A stretch of DNA of 64,000 nucleotides, taken from NCBI GenBank assembly GCA_009837185.1, contig VXUA01000066.1, positions 25,020-89,019 of the forward strand, given 5' to 3'. This DNA comes from Gammaproteobacteria bacterium. Lineage in GTDB: Bacteria > Pseudomonadota > Gammaproteobacteria > Pseudomonadales > Azotimanducaceae. Below the pieces are notes generated by a model. That model saw only the letters and a list, made by a program, of their open reading frames with translations, was not told where the DNA came from and did not search any database. A program made the position numbers and the translations under genes. Of this stretch, positions 36,044-45,862 are shown in pieces. How positions within the stretch are numbered: position 1 is the stretch's first letter; each line of letters opens with the position of its first letter.

Positions 36044-37473
36044 AACTTTGGCCGCTGGAGATGCCACGATGTTTCCTTCTGGAAACGATCAGCGAGATCG
36101 AGTATTAGTTCATCACCGTATTGTGGTCCGATAAATTGCACACCGATAGGTAGTTCATTCACGAGTCCACAGGGTACACTGATTGCGGGCAAACCGCACA
36201 AATTAACCGGGACCGTAAATCGGTCTTGCCGGTACATGTCTGTTGAGTCTAGTTGTTCATCAAGCCGAAAAGCTGTCGATGGCGCGGAGGGTGCTAGTAC
36301 AACATCCACGTTTTGAAAGAGCTCTTGATAAAGGTCGTACACCATGCGACGCAGTTTTTGAGCTTTTTGAACATAGTTCTCGGGAGAATTGTTGGATAGA
36401 AAGTAGGTTCCTGCCAGCAAGCGACGTTTCACTTCATCTCCAAAACCTTGACTTCTCGTGTCTTCGTATAACTCTTGAATCGACGCCGCTGACTTCGTTC
36501 TAGAGCCATAACGGATACCGTCAAAACGAGCAAGGTTCGAAGACGCTTCTGCACATGAAATGATGTAATAACTAGACAGTGCTAAATCTTGGTCAAATAC
36601 CTCGACATCTTCGAACTTATGACCAAGCTGCTCTAATGTCTTGCGAGATGCTTCAATACGTGCTACGATGTCGGAATCAAGATCGTTAAATAAGGAAGCT
36701 GAGTATCCGATTGTCAAAGGGTGCTTTACGGAGACGCTCTTATTGTTCGATGAAGATTCACTCGTTGCATCACGTGGATCGTGCCCTTGCATTATTTGAA
36801 ACATTGTGGCGGCATCTTGTGCGGTACGGGTGAGCGTACCTGCTTGATCTAGGCTCGACGCGAACGCGATCATGCCATAACGCGATAGGCGTCCATATGT
36901 CGGTTTGAAGCCTGTGACCCCACAGAATGAAGCTGGTTGGCGGATTGAACCACCAGTGTCGGAACCTGTAGCGACCGGAACGAAACCCGCAGCAACAGCC
37001 GCCGCCGACCCCCCAGAAGACCCTCCGGGTACTCTACTTAAGTCCCAAGGATTTCGGACTGGCCCCCAAGTACTCGTTTGATTGCTAGTGCCCATAGCAA
37101 ACTCGTCCATGTTGGTTTTACCAAAGTAGATGCCGCCATCTTTAGAGATATTTTTGACGATAGTCGCGTCATAGGGCGCGATGAATGTACTCAGTAAATT
37201 TGAACAACACGAAGTTCGTTGTCCTCGGACGCAGAAATTGTCTTTGTGCGCCACCGGTATGCCAGTTAGTTGTCCGTTGATGCCTCGATCTATATTCTTG
37301 TCCGCGCTCCTAGCTTCGGCTAACACTTGTTCCGGCTCGACGGACACGAAACTGTTTGTCTGTTGGTCAAACTGCGCCATTCGATCGAGAAAATAACGGC
37401 ACAACTCCTCCGCAGTAATCTGTTTGCTATCGAGCAATTGTCGTAATTGCTCGAGGGTTTGGTATGGATCCAC
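36040..37473 (-). CDS. gatA: aspartyl/glutamyl-tRNA(Asn/Gln) amidotransferase subunit A
   Basis: Glutaminase subunit that releases ammonia for the amidotransferase. It belongs to the amidase signature family with a Ser-cis-Ser-Lys triad: Lys in [12 protein letters not shown], serines in the [15 protein letters not shown] region and [16 protein letters not shown]. At 477 residues it has the normal length. The GTG start shares its first base with the gatC stop (TAGTG). It forms the GatCAB complex with its two neighbours and implies tRNA(Gln) and/or tRNA(Asn) indirect charging. Confidence 0.97.
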   Translation of the reverse strand: MDPYQTLEQLRQLLDSKQITAEELCRYFLDRMAQFDQQTNSFVSVEPEQVLAEARSADKNIDRGINGQLTGIPVAHKDNFCVRGQRTSCCSNLLSTFIAPYDATIVKNISKDGGIYFGKTNMDEFAMGTSNQTSTWGPVRNPWDLSRVPGGSSGGSAAAVAAGFVPVATGSDTGGSIRQPASFCGVTGFKPTYGRLSRYGMIAFASSLDQAGTLTRTAQDAATMFQIMQGHDPRDATSESSSNNKSVSVKHPLTIGYSASLFNDLDSDIVARIEASRKTLEQLGHKFEDVEVFDQDLALSSYYIISCAEASSNLARFDGIRYGSRTKSAASIQELYEDTRSQGFGDEVKRRLLAGTYFLSNNSPENYVQKAQKLRRMVYDLYQELFQNVDVVLAPSAPSTAFRLDEQLDSTDMYRQDRFTVPVNLCGLPAISVPCGLVNELPIGVQFIGPQYGDELILDLADRFQKETSWHLQRPKL

Positions 37474-37757
37474 TAAGGCTCGATTACTTTTGGAACAACG
37501 TAGAAGCCTTCAGCCGTCTCAACTGATTCAGTTTGGTTCAAGTTTTCATGTCCTGACGTTTCCGGTTCATCTACCTTCCGCAAATGTCCATTGCTGATCG
37601 GGTGGACTAAAGGATCGATTCCGTCTGTGGGCACGGTTTGTACTTGGTCTATGTACTCCAAGATTAATTTTAAGTCGGCAACCAATCTCTCTTTTTCTGC
37701 GTCGTTCAATGTGAAAGCACAGTGAGCGCAGAGTTCATTCAGTATCTTTGAATTCAA
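37473..37757 (-). CDS. gatC: aspartyl/glutamyl-tRNA(Asn/Gln) amidotransferase subunit C
   Basis: A small (94-residue) subunit that wraps GatA and GatB and stabilises the complex. It has the typical helical N-terminus (LCAHCAFTLNDAEKERLVAD), the ILEYIDQVQTVPTDGIDPLVHP motif and the C-terminal GFYVVPKVIE tail that binds GatA. The start appears to be TTG, with a weak ribosome-binding site. It is the first gene of gatC-gatA-gatB and is divergent from mreB. Confidence 0.93.
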   Translation of the reverse strand: MNSKILNELCAHCAFTLNDAEKERLVADLKLILEYIDQVQTVPTDGIDPLVHPISNGHLRKVDEPETSGHENLNQTESVETAEGFYVVPKVIEP

Positions 37758-38094
37758 TGTAGACTAAGTTGCCAAACGGACGAAGAATTTAAACCATGTA
37801 ATCGAATTTTTAGGGAAATAGGACAAGGTGGTGTGTAGCGATGAAAATTTTTTTGTAATTGTGCGATGTTTTGGCTCTATCTGTATGGAATTATTGCATT
37901 ACGCGAACTAACATATTGCAACTGACAGAGTTTCTTTTATGATATTAACCTGACCTAACCGTCCACCAAGTATCTCGCGCAATTACACATCGTCAATTTC
38001 TGCCCGGACGAGCTGACTACAGGTTCCCCTAGACGTCCCTTTGCGCGTTTACACCATCTCGTAAATTGAAACGACTAGAAGAAAGTAGCAAATT
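37758..38094. other. 337-bp divergent promoter region between gatC and mreB
   Basis: Non-coding on both strands and AT-rich in its first half, with a run AAAATTTTTTTGTAATT near 37848. It holds the candidate mreB promoter at 37916-37943. A gatC promoter on the minus strand is expected, but I found only weak matches. No RNA gene or riboswitch fold was recognised. Confidence 0.5.
37916..37943 (+). promoter_or_regulatory. candidate sigma-70 promoter for mreB
   Basis: TTGCAA (37916-37921) and TATGAT (37938-37943) are separated by 16 bp, with four of six and five of six matches to the -35 and -10 consensus. The deduced start near 37950 leaves a leader of about 145 bases before mreB. This is a pattern match only. 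Confidence 0.45.
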
Positions 38095-39117
38095 ATGTTG
38101 AAAACCATCCGCGGTCTATTCTCCCCCGATATGTCTATCGATTTAGGGACGGCGAACACATTGATATTTGTTAAGAATAAAGGGGTGGTTCTCGACGAAC
38201 CTTCAGTAGTAGCTACTCGTGTAAACGACAACTCGATAGTCGCGTTAGGAAAGAAAGCGAGAACTATGCTGGGAAGGACCCCTGACGCGATTCTGGTCAC
38301 ACGGCCGATGAAAGATGGGCACATCGCGGATTTTCGAGCCACAAGCACGATGTTGCGGTACTTTATGGAACGTGCGACTGGTAACAAGTTTTTTTCAGGG
38401 AGCCCTCGAGTACTGGTCTGTATGCCATGTAAATCTACCGAAGTTGAAAAGAAAGCAATCAAAGACACGGTACTTGGAGCGGGTGCACGCGAAGTATTTC
38501 TTATTGAAGAGCCATTGGCTGCGGCAGTCGGTGCTGAACTCAACATTCAAGATGCCAACGGTTCAATGGTAGTTGATATCGGCGGTGGAACTACTGACAT
38601 TGCGATCATTGCCTTAAACGGCATTGTTGTTTCCGAGAGTATCCGCGTCGGAGGTGATGAGTTCAATAATGCCGTAATCCAATACGTTCGCCGGAAGGAG
38701 GGTTGCGTTATTGGGGAAACTACCGCCGAACAAATCAAGATTCAAATCGGCACGGCCATATCAGTAGATGAAGTGCAGGAGGTTACGGTGATCGGGCACG
38801 ACCTTGCTCAGGGCATCCCGCGTACTTTTCGCCTTAACAGCGACGACATGGTTGAAGCACTTTATTCGTCAGCCGCGACAAAGGTTGTCGGGGCAGTGTT
38901 GTCGGTATTACAACGATGCCCGCCAGAACTGGCAGCCGATATCGCTAATAGCGGTATCATGTTAACCGGTGGTGGAGCCCTACTGAATGGCTTAGATGAG
39001 TTGCTGAAACGAGAAACAGGCATGCCCGTCTTAGTGGCCGATGAACCCTTGTCCTGTGTCGCGAAAGGTTGTGGTCAGATTCTTGAATTTGATTACTTAG
39101 ACAGCTTGGTCATTTGA
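38095..39117 (+). CDS. mreB: rod shape-determining protein MreB
   Basis: Bacterial actin that guides the elongasome for rod shape. The 340-residue protein has the phosphate-1 motif SIDLGTANTLIFVK, the phosphate-2 motif VVDIGGGTTDIAIIAL, the adenosine motif MLTGGGALLNGLDEL and the N-terminal amphipathic start MLKTIRGLFS that contacts the membrane. It heads the mreBCD cluster. A stem-loop lies just after its stop and could mark the boundary to mreC. Confidence 0.98.
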   Translation: MLKTIRGLFSPDMSIDLGTANTLIFVKNKGVVLDEPSVVATRVNDNSIVALGKKARTMLGRTPDAILVTRPMKDGHIADFRATSTMLRYFMERATGNKFFSGSPRVLVCMPCKSTEVEKKAIKDTVLGAGAREVFLIEEPLAAAVGAELNIQDANGSMVVDIGGGTTDIAIIALNGIVVSESIRVGGDEFNNAVIQYVRRKEGCVIGETTAEQIKIQIGTAISVDEVQEVTVIGHDLAQGIPRTFRLNSDDMVEALYSSAATKVVGAVLSVLQRCPPELAADIANSGIMLTGGGALLNGLDELLKRETGMPVLVADEPLSCVAKGCGQILEFDYLDSLVI

Positions 39118-39126
39118 TCTGCTTGT

Positions 39127-39150
39127 CCCAGCTCCTGTCATAGAGTTGGG
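39127..39150 (+). terminator. stem-loop after mreB (attenuator or processing site)
   Basis: CCCAGCTC (39127-39134) pairs with GAGTTGGG (39143-39150), an 8-bp stem with one G-T pair and an 8-base loop. No T-run follows, so it is not a classical intrinsic terminator. It may protect the mreB 3' end or reduce transcription into mreCD. Confidence 0.35.
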
Positions 39151-39223
39151 CTGTTAATACGGCAAGGAAAACAACAAGATTTAAGCGAATTCGACGATGC
39201 AAAACGGGTGGTTTCTCACGTAA

Positions 39224-40063
39224 ATGTCCGCCGCGCCTCAAACGTCGAATATCCATACTTTGTTGATACTATGCTTTTTGTGCGTACTCTCCATTTGCTT
39301 AGAGCACTTTACTAACTTTGTAAATCATCCGCGACAATTTATTACTTGGGTCACTCTTGGAGTACAACGCGTTGCGAATGGATACGAGGATGTACTCAGG
39401 TTCTCCGGAAATTACTTAAGCGATCGCAACGAACTGTTAGAACGTATTGAGGCGTTAGAAGTTGAGAATGAGCAAATATCCACACTCAATTCTCAGCTTC
39501 GCGCATTGGAAGTATCTAACGTCGAGCTACGCGAAGTACTTGGTTTTCGAATACGGGAACCGACGCTTTCCTATGTGATTGCCGAGTTGGCTGCTCCTTT
39601 AGTATCCCCCGCGAGGGATGAAGTGATGTTAAATCGGGGGCTAGCGCACGGGATCAAACAGGGCTCTGCAGTGCTTGATGCTTCTGGCGTCTTTGGCCAA
39701 GTGGTTGAAGTGCTCCCGTATACTAGTAGAGTATTGATGGTCACGGATAAGCGCATCGCGGTACCAGTACGAGTGGAAAGATCTGGACTTCATGCGGTGC
39801 TTACAGGTGTAGGAGATTCGAGACATCTCACTCTTGAACATGTTGAAGTGACCGCTGATATAGAAGAAGGTGATTTATTAATCACGTCTGGTTTAGGAGG
39901 TACATTTCCTTACGGTTACCCAGTTGGAGTAGTGACTACACGCGAGAATGACGAAGCTGGGGTTGTAGTTCGGGTGTCCATCGAACCGCGCGCGGAACTT
40001 AATCGCCGTCGGTACATTCTGATTCTCACTGGAGCATCGTATTCTGAAACTCCCGCGGAATAA
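39224..40063 (+). CDS. mreC: rod shape-determining protein MreC
   Basis: Bitopic elongasome protein that activates PBP2/RodA. It has a short cytoplasmic N-terminus, one TM segment (about residues 11-29), a coiled coil (about 60-100, LLERIEALEVENEQISTLNS) and a periplasmic double beta-barrel domain with the conserved GLAHGIKQGSAVLDASGVFGQV and LLITSGLGGTFPYGYPVG. Length is 279 residues. It is separated from mreB by 106 bp. Confidence 0.94.
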   Translation: MSAAPQTSNIHTLLILCFLCVLSICLEHFTNFVNHPRQFITWVTLGVQRVANGYEDVLRFSGNYLSDRNELLERIEALEVENEQISTLNSQLRALEVSNVELREVLGFRIREPTLSYVIAELAAPLVSPARDEVMLNRGLAHGIKQGSAVLDASGVFGQVVEVLPYTSRVLMVTDKRIAVPVRVERSGLHAVLTGVGDSRHLTLEHVEVTADIEEGDLLITSGLGGTFPYGYPVGVVTTRENDEAGVVVRVSIEPRAELNRRRYILILTGASYSETPAE

Positions 40064-40088
40064 CATCGGTTTCATCATTACCGCGTCA

Positions 40089-40553
40089 TTGAGTGTCTTT
40101 GTCAGTGCTTTTCATAGTTTTGCGTTTTTTCCAGAATTCGTTAGTTACTTCACACCCAACGTCGTGTTGTTGGTGTGTTTCTATTGGGCTTCCAATACCA
40201 ACACATCAGTTTCTCTGCTGATACCATTCGTGACGGGTTTCTTTCTCGACACATTATTTGCGTATCCGTTCGGATTGAATTCACTTATTCTTTGTCTAAT
40301 TACCTATCTAGGTATGAAGATTCCCAAACGTGAAAATAAAGCAGTGTTACGATTTCAATTGGCGGGATTGGGTATTGCGAGTATATTAGCTGAACTCGCG
40401 AGATATTTGAGCCTGACTATTGTCGCAGACACTCCGCTACCATCTCCGCTTGTTCTCGTATACTCAGTGATAGGAACGCTAGTGACTTGGGTTCTTGTGG
40501 TCTTTGTGCTTGACCGCTGGTTAGTGTCTGAAGAAACAGAAGTCTCTTTCTGA
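40089..40553 (+). CDS. mreD: rod shape-determining protein MreD
   Basis: Polytopic membrane protein of the elongasome, with about five TM helices and the family segments PNVVLLVCFYWA and FVTGFFLDTLFAYPFGLNSL. The first standard start is TTG 40089 (154 residues), but family-like residues LPRNNIGFIITAS precede it in the same open frame (stop at 40020-40022) with no ATG, GTG or TTG. The real start may be the ATT at 40041 or CTG at 40044, seven to ten bases after a GGAG and overlapping the end of mreC. The annotated start is therefore uncertain. Confidence 0.85.
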   Translation: MSVFVSAFHSFAFFPEFVSYFTPNVVLLVCFYWASNTNTSVSLLIPFVTGFFLDTLFAYPFGLNSLILCLITYLGMKIPKRENKAVLRFQLAGLGIASILAELARYLSLTIVADTPLPSPLVLVYSVIGTLVTWVLVVFVLDRWLVSEETEVSF

Positions 40554-40666
40554 CAGGTACACTGTAGTTTCGAAACGCGTTATAAATGGAAGAATGTATC
40601 CGTGAGCGTCAGATTTGGATCATCAAATATTAAACCGAGCATCTCAAACAACGAATTGCTAGCATC

Positions 40667-43600
40667 GTGCTGAAATTACTACTCAAGATTCTTCTAAATA
40701 CGCTCACTATCTTAGTGGTGCTATTCGCTGGCTTGTTTTCCCTCGCGCGCATTGGATCGATGTTTGCGCCAAACTACGTCGCCAACCTGAACCAGAGATT
40801 TGCTGAACAGGGGTTAGAGTTCTCCGAACTAAGAGTCAGGTGGCGGGGTATCAACCCGGTGATAGAAATAGGAGAAATAACTGGTTCAAGTCTACACATT
40901 AAAGACATAACTGCCGAACTCGATACGTTGGCCTCGTTTTGGCGCAACACCCATGTGTTTCGCACGATTCAAGTGGAGCATGTAACTTTGGATGTTGTTG
41001 AGCAGTCCGCTTGTAAAGTTGAACTCCCCGAGCCTGGAGGTGGTTCGTTTGGCATCGAGACGATCTTGCGAAATACAGACAACGTTGATGTGGCGTTTAG
41101 TAGTTCTCTAACTTGCGGGTCTGCAAATTTTGAGCACGAAGGATTCTTGCGAACTGTAAAGCAAAACGGCGTGTATCGCCTTCATGCTACAATTCATGAT
41201 CTCGGTGAGTGTGATCATTGCTCAATTTCGTTGCTCTACGAATCAAGTGCTCGAGGCTTTTGGCGACGCACACAGGAACGGGTGCTTAATGTTCAAGCAT
41301 ACGATTTTGTCGTGCCAACTAGTTTGTTAGGTTGGGACTTTCTAGAAGAGACTGTCGTAAATGCACAGATTCTGATGAATGGGACCTCGGCGTCTGCATC
41401 ACTGATTGGAAACGTTGACCTTCAACCAACCAATCCTCTAGGAATTCCTGCAGGTCTATTTTTGGATTTGAGCTTTGGTGTTGAAGAATCGGGTTTCGCC
41501 GGAAAAATAGATGCATCAATGGTAGATCACAACAGTGTCGTGGTCGCCAAGTTGGAGCATTTTGTACAACAAAATCTCCAAACAGACCATATCCACGGAT
41601 GGAGTCATGACGTTTCCGCTGAGACTGTCAACACGTTCATGAGCATTTTTGGTGTATCGGAGCACCCAGTTCGAAACTTGATCGGGGGGTTAGCACCTTC
41701 TGGTATGTTAGCTACAGTGCAGTGGGTACAGGACAGTGCGGGTGTCACGTATTGGGCGGCGGTAGATCAGCTCCAGATGCAACAATACCGAGGCATACCC
41801 TCATTGAGGTTGGATTCCGCGGTTCTCACTGGACGCGGGTCAGTAGTTCTCGCTGAAGCCACAACACAACAGATAGACATTGATGAGGCGAAGTTCTTGT
41901 CTGCACCACTCTCCTTAACTACAGTGGATTTTTCAAGTGTAGCGATTTTGAAGCAAGACTATTTGGGTTCCACACTGCATGGCCACTGGAATCCGACCTC
42001 GGACGCGGTCGCGATGGACTTCAACATTGAATTTCGCAAGTACTTTCCGAGCGGACGACAGCGAGTCAAGTTTGCACTTGATACACCGAGCGTGTCGGCT
42101 ACACAACTGCGACCCTATTTAGCCGCGTTCGTACCCGAAGAAACTTTCGTTTGGATCGAGAACGGTATTAATAGAGCTCAGTTTAGTGAGGCTAGACTAC
42201 AGTTTGTTCATAGTACGAATGAATTAAACCAGCAAACAAACGCCATTGAGATTCACGCGCTCATTGACGACGCTAACGTAACTTTCCTCAAGGAGTGGCC
42301 GGAAATTGTTCAGGGTACAGGACGCTTCTGGTTGACGCAAGAAGAACTTAAGATCGAGGTCACTTCCGCGTACACATACGGCAGCCACATTGAGCAGGGT
42401 ACGATAAATTTACCCTTGGCAGAACCAGTGCTAGAACTTAAATTTACGGCGGATTCAAACTTTTTACTACTACAGAGCTATATAGTGGAAACGCCAATAA
42501 CAGAAATACTTCCCTTTGATCCATTGGAGTATGAGGGGTCTGGGGCAATTGACCTGAAGGCCTCGTTGAAAATTCCACTGATGCCAGAACAGAAGAATTT
42601 GTGGGATGTACGGCTCGATCTAGTGTTTGCGGATGTTTCTCTAAACATCCTAACCGCAGACATTCAACTAGACGACACTTTTGGTAGTGTGGGTTATCAA
42701 TTTCCGTATTCTTTTTCGAGTTCGGAACTATCGGCGAAATTTCAAAACGATCCGGTCTCTATGGAATTGAGTACACGTAATGGCGATTTAGATTCTCCCG
42801 AAATAGTGTTTGCATTCGATCTAAATACTTCGATTGACGCTCTATCCCACATTACGGGTGAATGGTTGCACTCTATTGCCAATGGGACAACTCAAGCTTC
42901 CGGCGAACTAGTTTTTCCTGTCAATGGTGAAGCTTCTCCTACGATTGACGTACGCACTAACTTGATCGGCGTTGCTTTAAATCTTCCAGTGCCTTTTCAC
43001 AAAGCCGTTGATCACAACCGTCTGATGTATGTACAAATTACATTGGCAGAACCAATGATTGTGGACATTACGATGGACGAGTTTAGCATTCACGCGGTTG
43101 CTGCTGAGGGATCTCCCTTGCGTGGAAGTGTCGGATTGAGTGTACCTCCTCCTCAATTGACTCAATCGACTAGAGATTGGCTCATCGCCGGAAATCTAAC
43201 TGAGATTGTGTTCCCAATCGACCAAACATCTGACGCTTCGCTACCCGCGGGCTTAGACATCGAGTTCGACGCTCTTCGAATCGACAAACTTGTACGCGGA
43301 CGATTCCAGTTGCACAACCTACTATTGGACGGTACTTTTGGGGGTGAGAGTTCCGCGTTGACGGCAACCGCGGAGGAAGGCAGCGCGTCTCTGTCCCGAG
43401 AACAAGGCCAAGATTGGAAACTTTCTGTTGAACAGCTGCGGTTTTGGCTTAGCGCGTTCGACACCGCAAACGATGCGCCCATGGATCCAGCAATTTTCTT
43501 ACAGTTGCCACCAATCAATGTATCCATACAAGACTTGTACATGTTTACCGAAGATGGACAAGCTGAAGACTTTGGAAGTTGGTCGTTCGAACTCGATACA

Positions 43601-44392
43601 ACTGACAGAGAAGTTCATTTGCAGAATGTCGTTGCCGACATCCGAGGCGTAAATCTAGATACTCGCGACCATATTGGAATAGTCTGGGACACCGAGAAGA
43701 ACGAAACTCGGTTCAATGGGGTTATCTCAGGGGACAATTTGTTACAAGTTCTTCCAAAATTTGACGTTGAGGCTGAGATCGCAAGTGAAAATTTCACCGT
43801 CAATAGTGACTTACGGTGGCTTGGTTCGCCGTTTGATGTTGACGCCTTGAAAATGAGTGGAAGAATCCATGGCGACGCCAATAAGGGAACTTTGCTAGAG
43901 ATTGACGCTGGTCAAGGTCTTCTTCGACTTCTGAGCATGTTCAATATCGCATCAATCATACAACCAATGGATTTCGATCCCACCTACATGTTCGCGAAGG
44001 GATTTCAATTTGATCGAATCTTGTACGATGTTACCTTGGACCAGTCCATCGTGAAGATTCAGGAACCAATCCATATCAAAGGACCAAGTTCCGAATTGAT
44101 GTTTAGTGGTAATGCGAATTTAGCCGACGCGAGTTTGACTATGGATGTTGTTGTAAGGTGGCCCTTTTCCACGAATTTAAAATGGTATGTCGCCTTGGCG
44201 ACAGGCAACCCGGTCGCGTTTCTAGGAACATTGATTGGCAGTCGAATTTTCAAATCTCAATTAAACCGAATTTCAAGTGCAAAATACAGAGTGGAAGGGA
44301 CTTTCGAGAACCCAGAAATAGAACTTATCGGTGTCTTTAATGATGACTTATCGGATTCACCGACTGAGGGCGACGTGCATAAAGAAGAGTGA
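40667..44392 (+). CDS. yhdP: YhdP family AsmA-like phospholipid transport protein
   Basis: A very long (1241-residue) envelope protein with one N-terminal TM segment (LLKILLNTLTILVVLFAGLF) and a long repetitive beta-strand region. It ends with a DUF3971/AsmA-like C-terminus (LRLLSMFNIASI, MDVVVRWPFSTNL, LIGSRIF). YhdP and its relatives TamB and YdbH form bridges carrying phospholipids to the outer membrane. The start is GTG. It follows mreD and precedes tldD as in E. coli, but maf and rng, which lie between mreD and yhdP there, are missing. Confidence 0.93.
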   Translation: MLKLLLKILLNTLTILVVLFAGLFSLARIGSMFAPNYVANLNQRFAEQGLEFSELRVRWRGINPVIEIGEITGSSLHIKDITAELDTLASFWRNTHVFRTIQVEHVTLDVVEQSACKVELPEPGGGSFGIETILRNTDNVDVAFSSSLTCGSANFEHEGFLRTVKQNGVYRLHATIHDLGECDHCSISLLYESSARGFWRRTQERVLNVQAYDFVVPTSLLGWDFLEETVVNAQILMNGTSASASLIGNVDLQPTNPLGIPAGLFLDLSFGVEESGFAGKIDASMVDHNSVVVAKLEHFVQQNLQTDHIHGWSHDVSAETVNTFMSIFGVSEHPVRNLIGGLAPSGMLATVQWVQDSAGVTYWAAVDQLQMQQYRGIPSLRLDSAVLTGRGSVVLAEATTQQIDIDEAKFLSAPLSLTTVDFSSVAILKQDYLGSTLHGHWNPTSDAVAMDFNIEFRKYFPSGRQRVKFALDTPSVSATQLRPYLAAFVPEETFVWIENGINRAQFSEARLQFVHSTNELNQQTNAIEIHALIDDANVTFLKEWPEIVQGTGRFWLTQEELKIEVTSAYTYGSHIEQGTINLPLAEPVLELKFTADSNFLLLQSYIVETPITEILPFDPLEYEGSGAIDLKASLKIPLMPEQKNLWDVRLDLVFADVSLNILTADIQLDDTFGSVGYQFPYSFSSSELSAKFQNDPVSMELSTRNGDLDSPEIVFAFDLNTSIDALSHITGEWLHSIANGTTQASGELVFPVNGEASPTIDVRTNLIGVALNLPVPFHKAVDHNRLMYVQITLAEPMIVDITMDEFSIHAVAAEGSPLRGSVGLSVPPPQLTQSTRDWLIAGNLTEIVFPIDQTSDASLPAGLDIEFDALRIDKLVRGRFQLHNLLLDGTFGGESSALTATAEEGSASLSREQGQDWKLSVEQLRFWLSAFDTANDAPMDPAIFLQLPPINVSIQDLYMFTEDGQAEDFGSWSFELDTTDREVHLQNVVADIRGVNLDTRDHIGIVWDTEKNETRFNGVISGDNLLQVLPKFDVEAEIASENFTVNSDLRWLGSPFDVDALKMSGRIHGDANKGTLLEIDAGQGLLRLLSMFNIASIIQPMDFDPTYMFAKGFQFDRILYDVTLDQSIVKIQEPIHIKGPSSELMFSGNANLADASLTMDVVVRWPFSTNLKWYVALATGNPVAFLGTLIGSRIFKSQLNRISSAKYRVEGTFENPEIELIGVFNDDLSDSPTEGDVHKEE

Positions 44393-44416
44393 CAATTCTC
44401 GTAGGAGAGCAAAGAA

Positions 44417-45862
44417 ATGACCGAGACCATATCAAATAGTGCCAAACAAGACCTACTGACGGCAGGGGACATATCTGATGGTCAATTAGAAACAATGATG
44501 TCGAGGATGATGTCTCGTGAAATTGATCGAGGTGAACTGTTTTTCCAGAGCAGACGAAATGAATCTTGGTCGTTGGAACAAGGGATTGTAAAGAGTGCCG
44601 GTTTTTCGGTTTCTCGAGGTATTGGGGCTCGAGCAATCAGTGGTGAGAAGAGTGGTTTTGCGTACGCGGACGACATTCAACTTGACGTACTTGAGCAAAC
44701 TTCAAGCGCGGCAAGATCAATAGCTCGGGTTGGGAGTTCACACAGCACCAACGTACCTGTGGAACGTCAATTTCCCGAGTTCTATCAGGGCATCGACCCA
44801 ATTGTTTCAGTCTCGAAGGACGAAAAGGTCAAGCTCCTATCTCGTATAGATAAATTTGCACGATCATTGGATCCGCGCGTCAAAGAGGTATCGGTGTCGA
44901 TCAATGCCAACCACGAGTCTACCTACATCTACTCAAGCGATGGCACGGACCACGGCGACGTACGTCCACTTGTACGATTTGGTGTGTCAGTGGTAGTAGA
45001 ACAAAATGGTAGGCGCGAAAATGGTAATGCTGGTGGTGGCGGTCGACATGATTTATCTTGGTTGTACGAAAATGAAACGGCAGAGAATTTTGCACGGGAA
45101 GCAGTGCGACAAGCACTTGTAAATCTTGATGCAGTAGATGCTCCGGCGGGACCGATGCCTGTAGTTCTTGGACCTGGTTGGCCCGGCGTGCTATTACACG
45201 AAGCGGTCGGTCACGGATTAGAAGGGGACTTCAATCGTAAAGGAACTTCGACATTTTCAAACCGAATTGGAGAACTGGTCGCATCTCCGTTGTGCACTAT
45301 TGTTGACGATGCCACGATCCCAAACCGTCGAGGTTCGCTCACCATTGACGATGAAGGAACTCCAGGTCAGAGAACTGTGTTGATCGAAAACGGGGTTTTG
45401 CGAGGATACATGCAAGACAAACTAAACGCAAAGCTCATGGGAGTAGCTAGCACTGGGAACGGACGTCGAGAATCCTATGCCCATCAGCCATTACCTCGCA
45501 TGACAAACACATTCATGCTAGCCGGCAATAGTGACCCGGAAGAAATCGTTAAGAGCGTGGATAGGGGTGTCTATGCGAAGACCTTTGGTGGCGGACAAGT
45601 CGATATCACTTCAGGCCAGTTTGTATTTTCGGCGACGGAAGCCTATCTGATTGAGAACGGCAAGATTACAGTACCTGTTAAGGGCGCAACTCTCATCGGG
45701 AACGGTCCTGAAATCATGACTAGAGTTTCTATGGTTGGAAACGACTTGGAACTAGATCTAGGGGTCGGAGTTTGCGGGAAAGAAGGACAGGGAGTTCCAG
45801 TAGGAGTCGGTCAACCTACGCTAAAGATTGATCAGATTACCGTTGGGGGAACTCAAGCATGA
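44417..45862 (+). CDS. tldD: metalloprotease TldD
   Basis: Catalytic subunit of the TldD-TldE (PmbA) peptidase, which degrades unfolded peptides and matures some modified peptides. The zinc motif HEAVGH is at residues 261-266, inside [20 protein letters not shown]. The C-terminal [20 protein letters not shown] segment is also conserved. At 481 residues it is full length. It is coupled to pmbA by an ATGA overlap. Confidence 0.97.
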   Translation: MTETISNSAKQDLLTAGDISDGQLETMMSRMMSREIDRGELFFQSRRNESWSLEQGIVKSAGFSVSRGIGARAISGEKSGFAYADDIQLDVLEQTSSAARSIARVGSSHSTNVPVERQFPEFYQGIDPIVSVSKDEKVKLLSRIDKFARSLDPRVKEVSVSINANHESTYIYSSDGTDHGDVRPLVRFGVSVVVEQNGRRENGNAGGGGRHDLSWLYENETAENFAREAVRQALVNLDAVDAPAGPMPVVLGPGWPGVLLHEAVGHGLEGDFNRKGTSTFSNRIGELVASPLCTIVDDATIPNRRGSLTIDDEGTPGQRTVLIENGVLRGYMQDKLNAKLMGVASTGNGRRESYAHQPLPRMTNTFMLAGNSDPEEIVKSVDRGVYAKTFGGGQVDITSGQFVFSATEAYLIENGKITVPVKGATLIGNGPEIMTRVSMVGNDLELDLGVGVCGKEGQGVPVGVGQPTLKIDQITVGGTQA

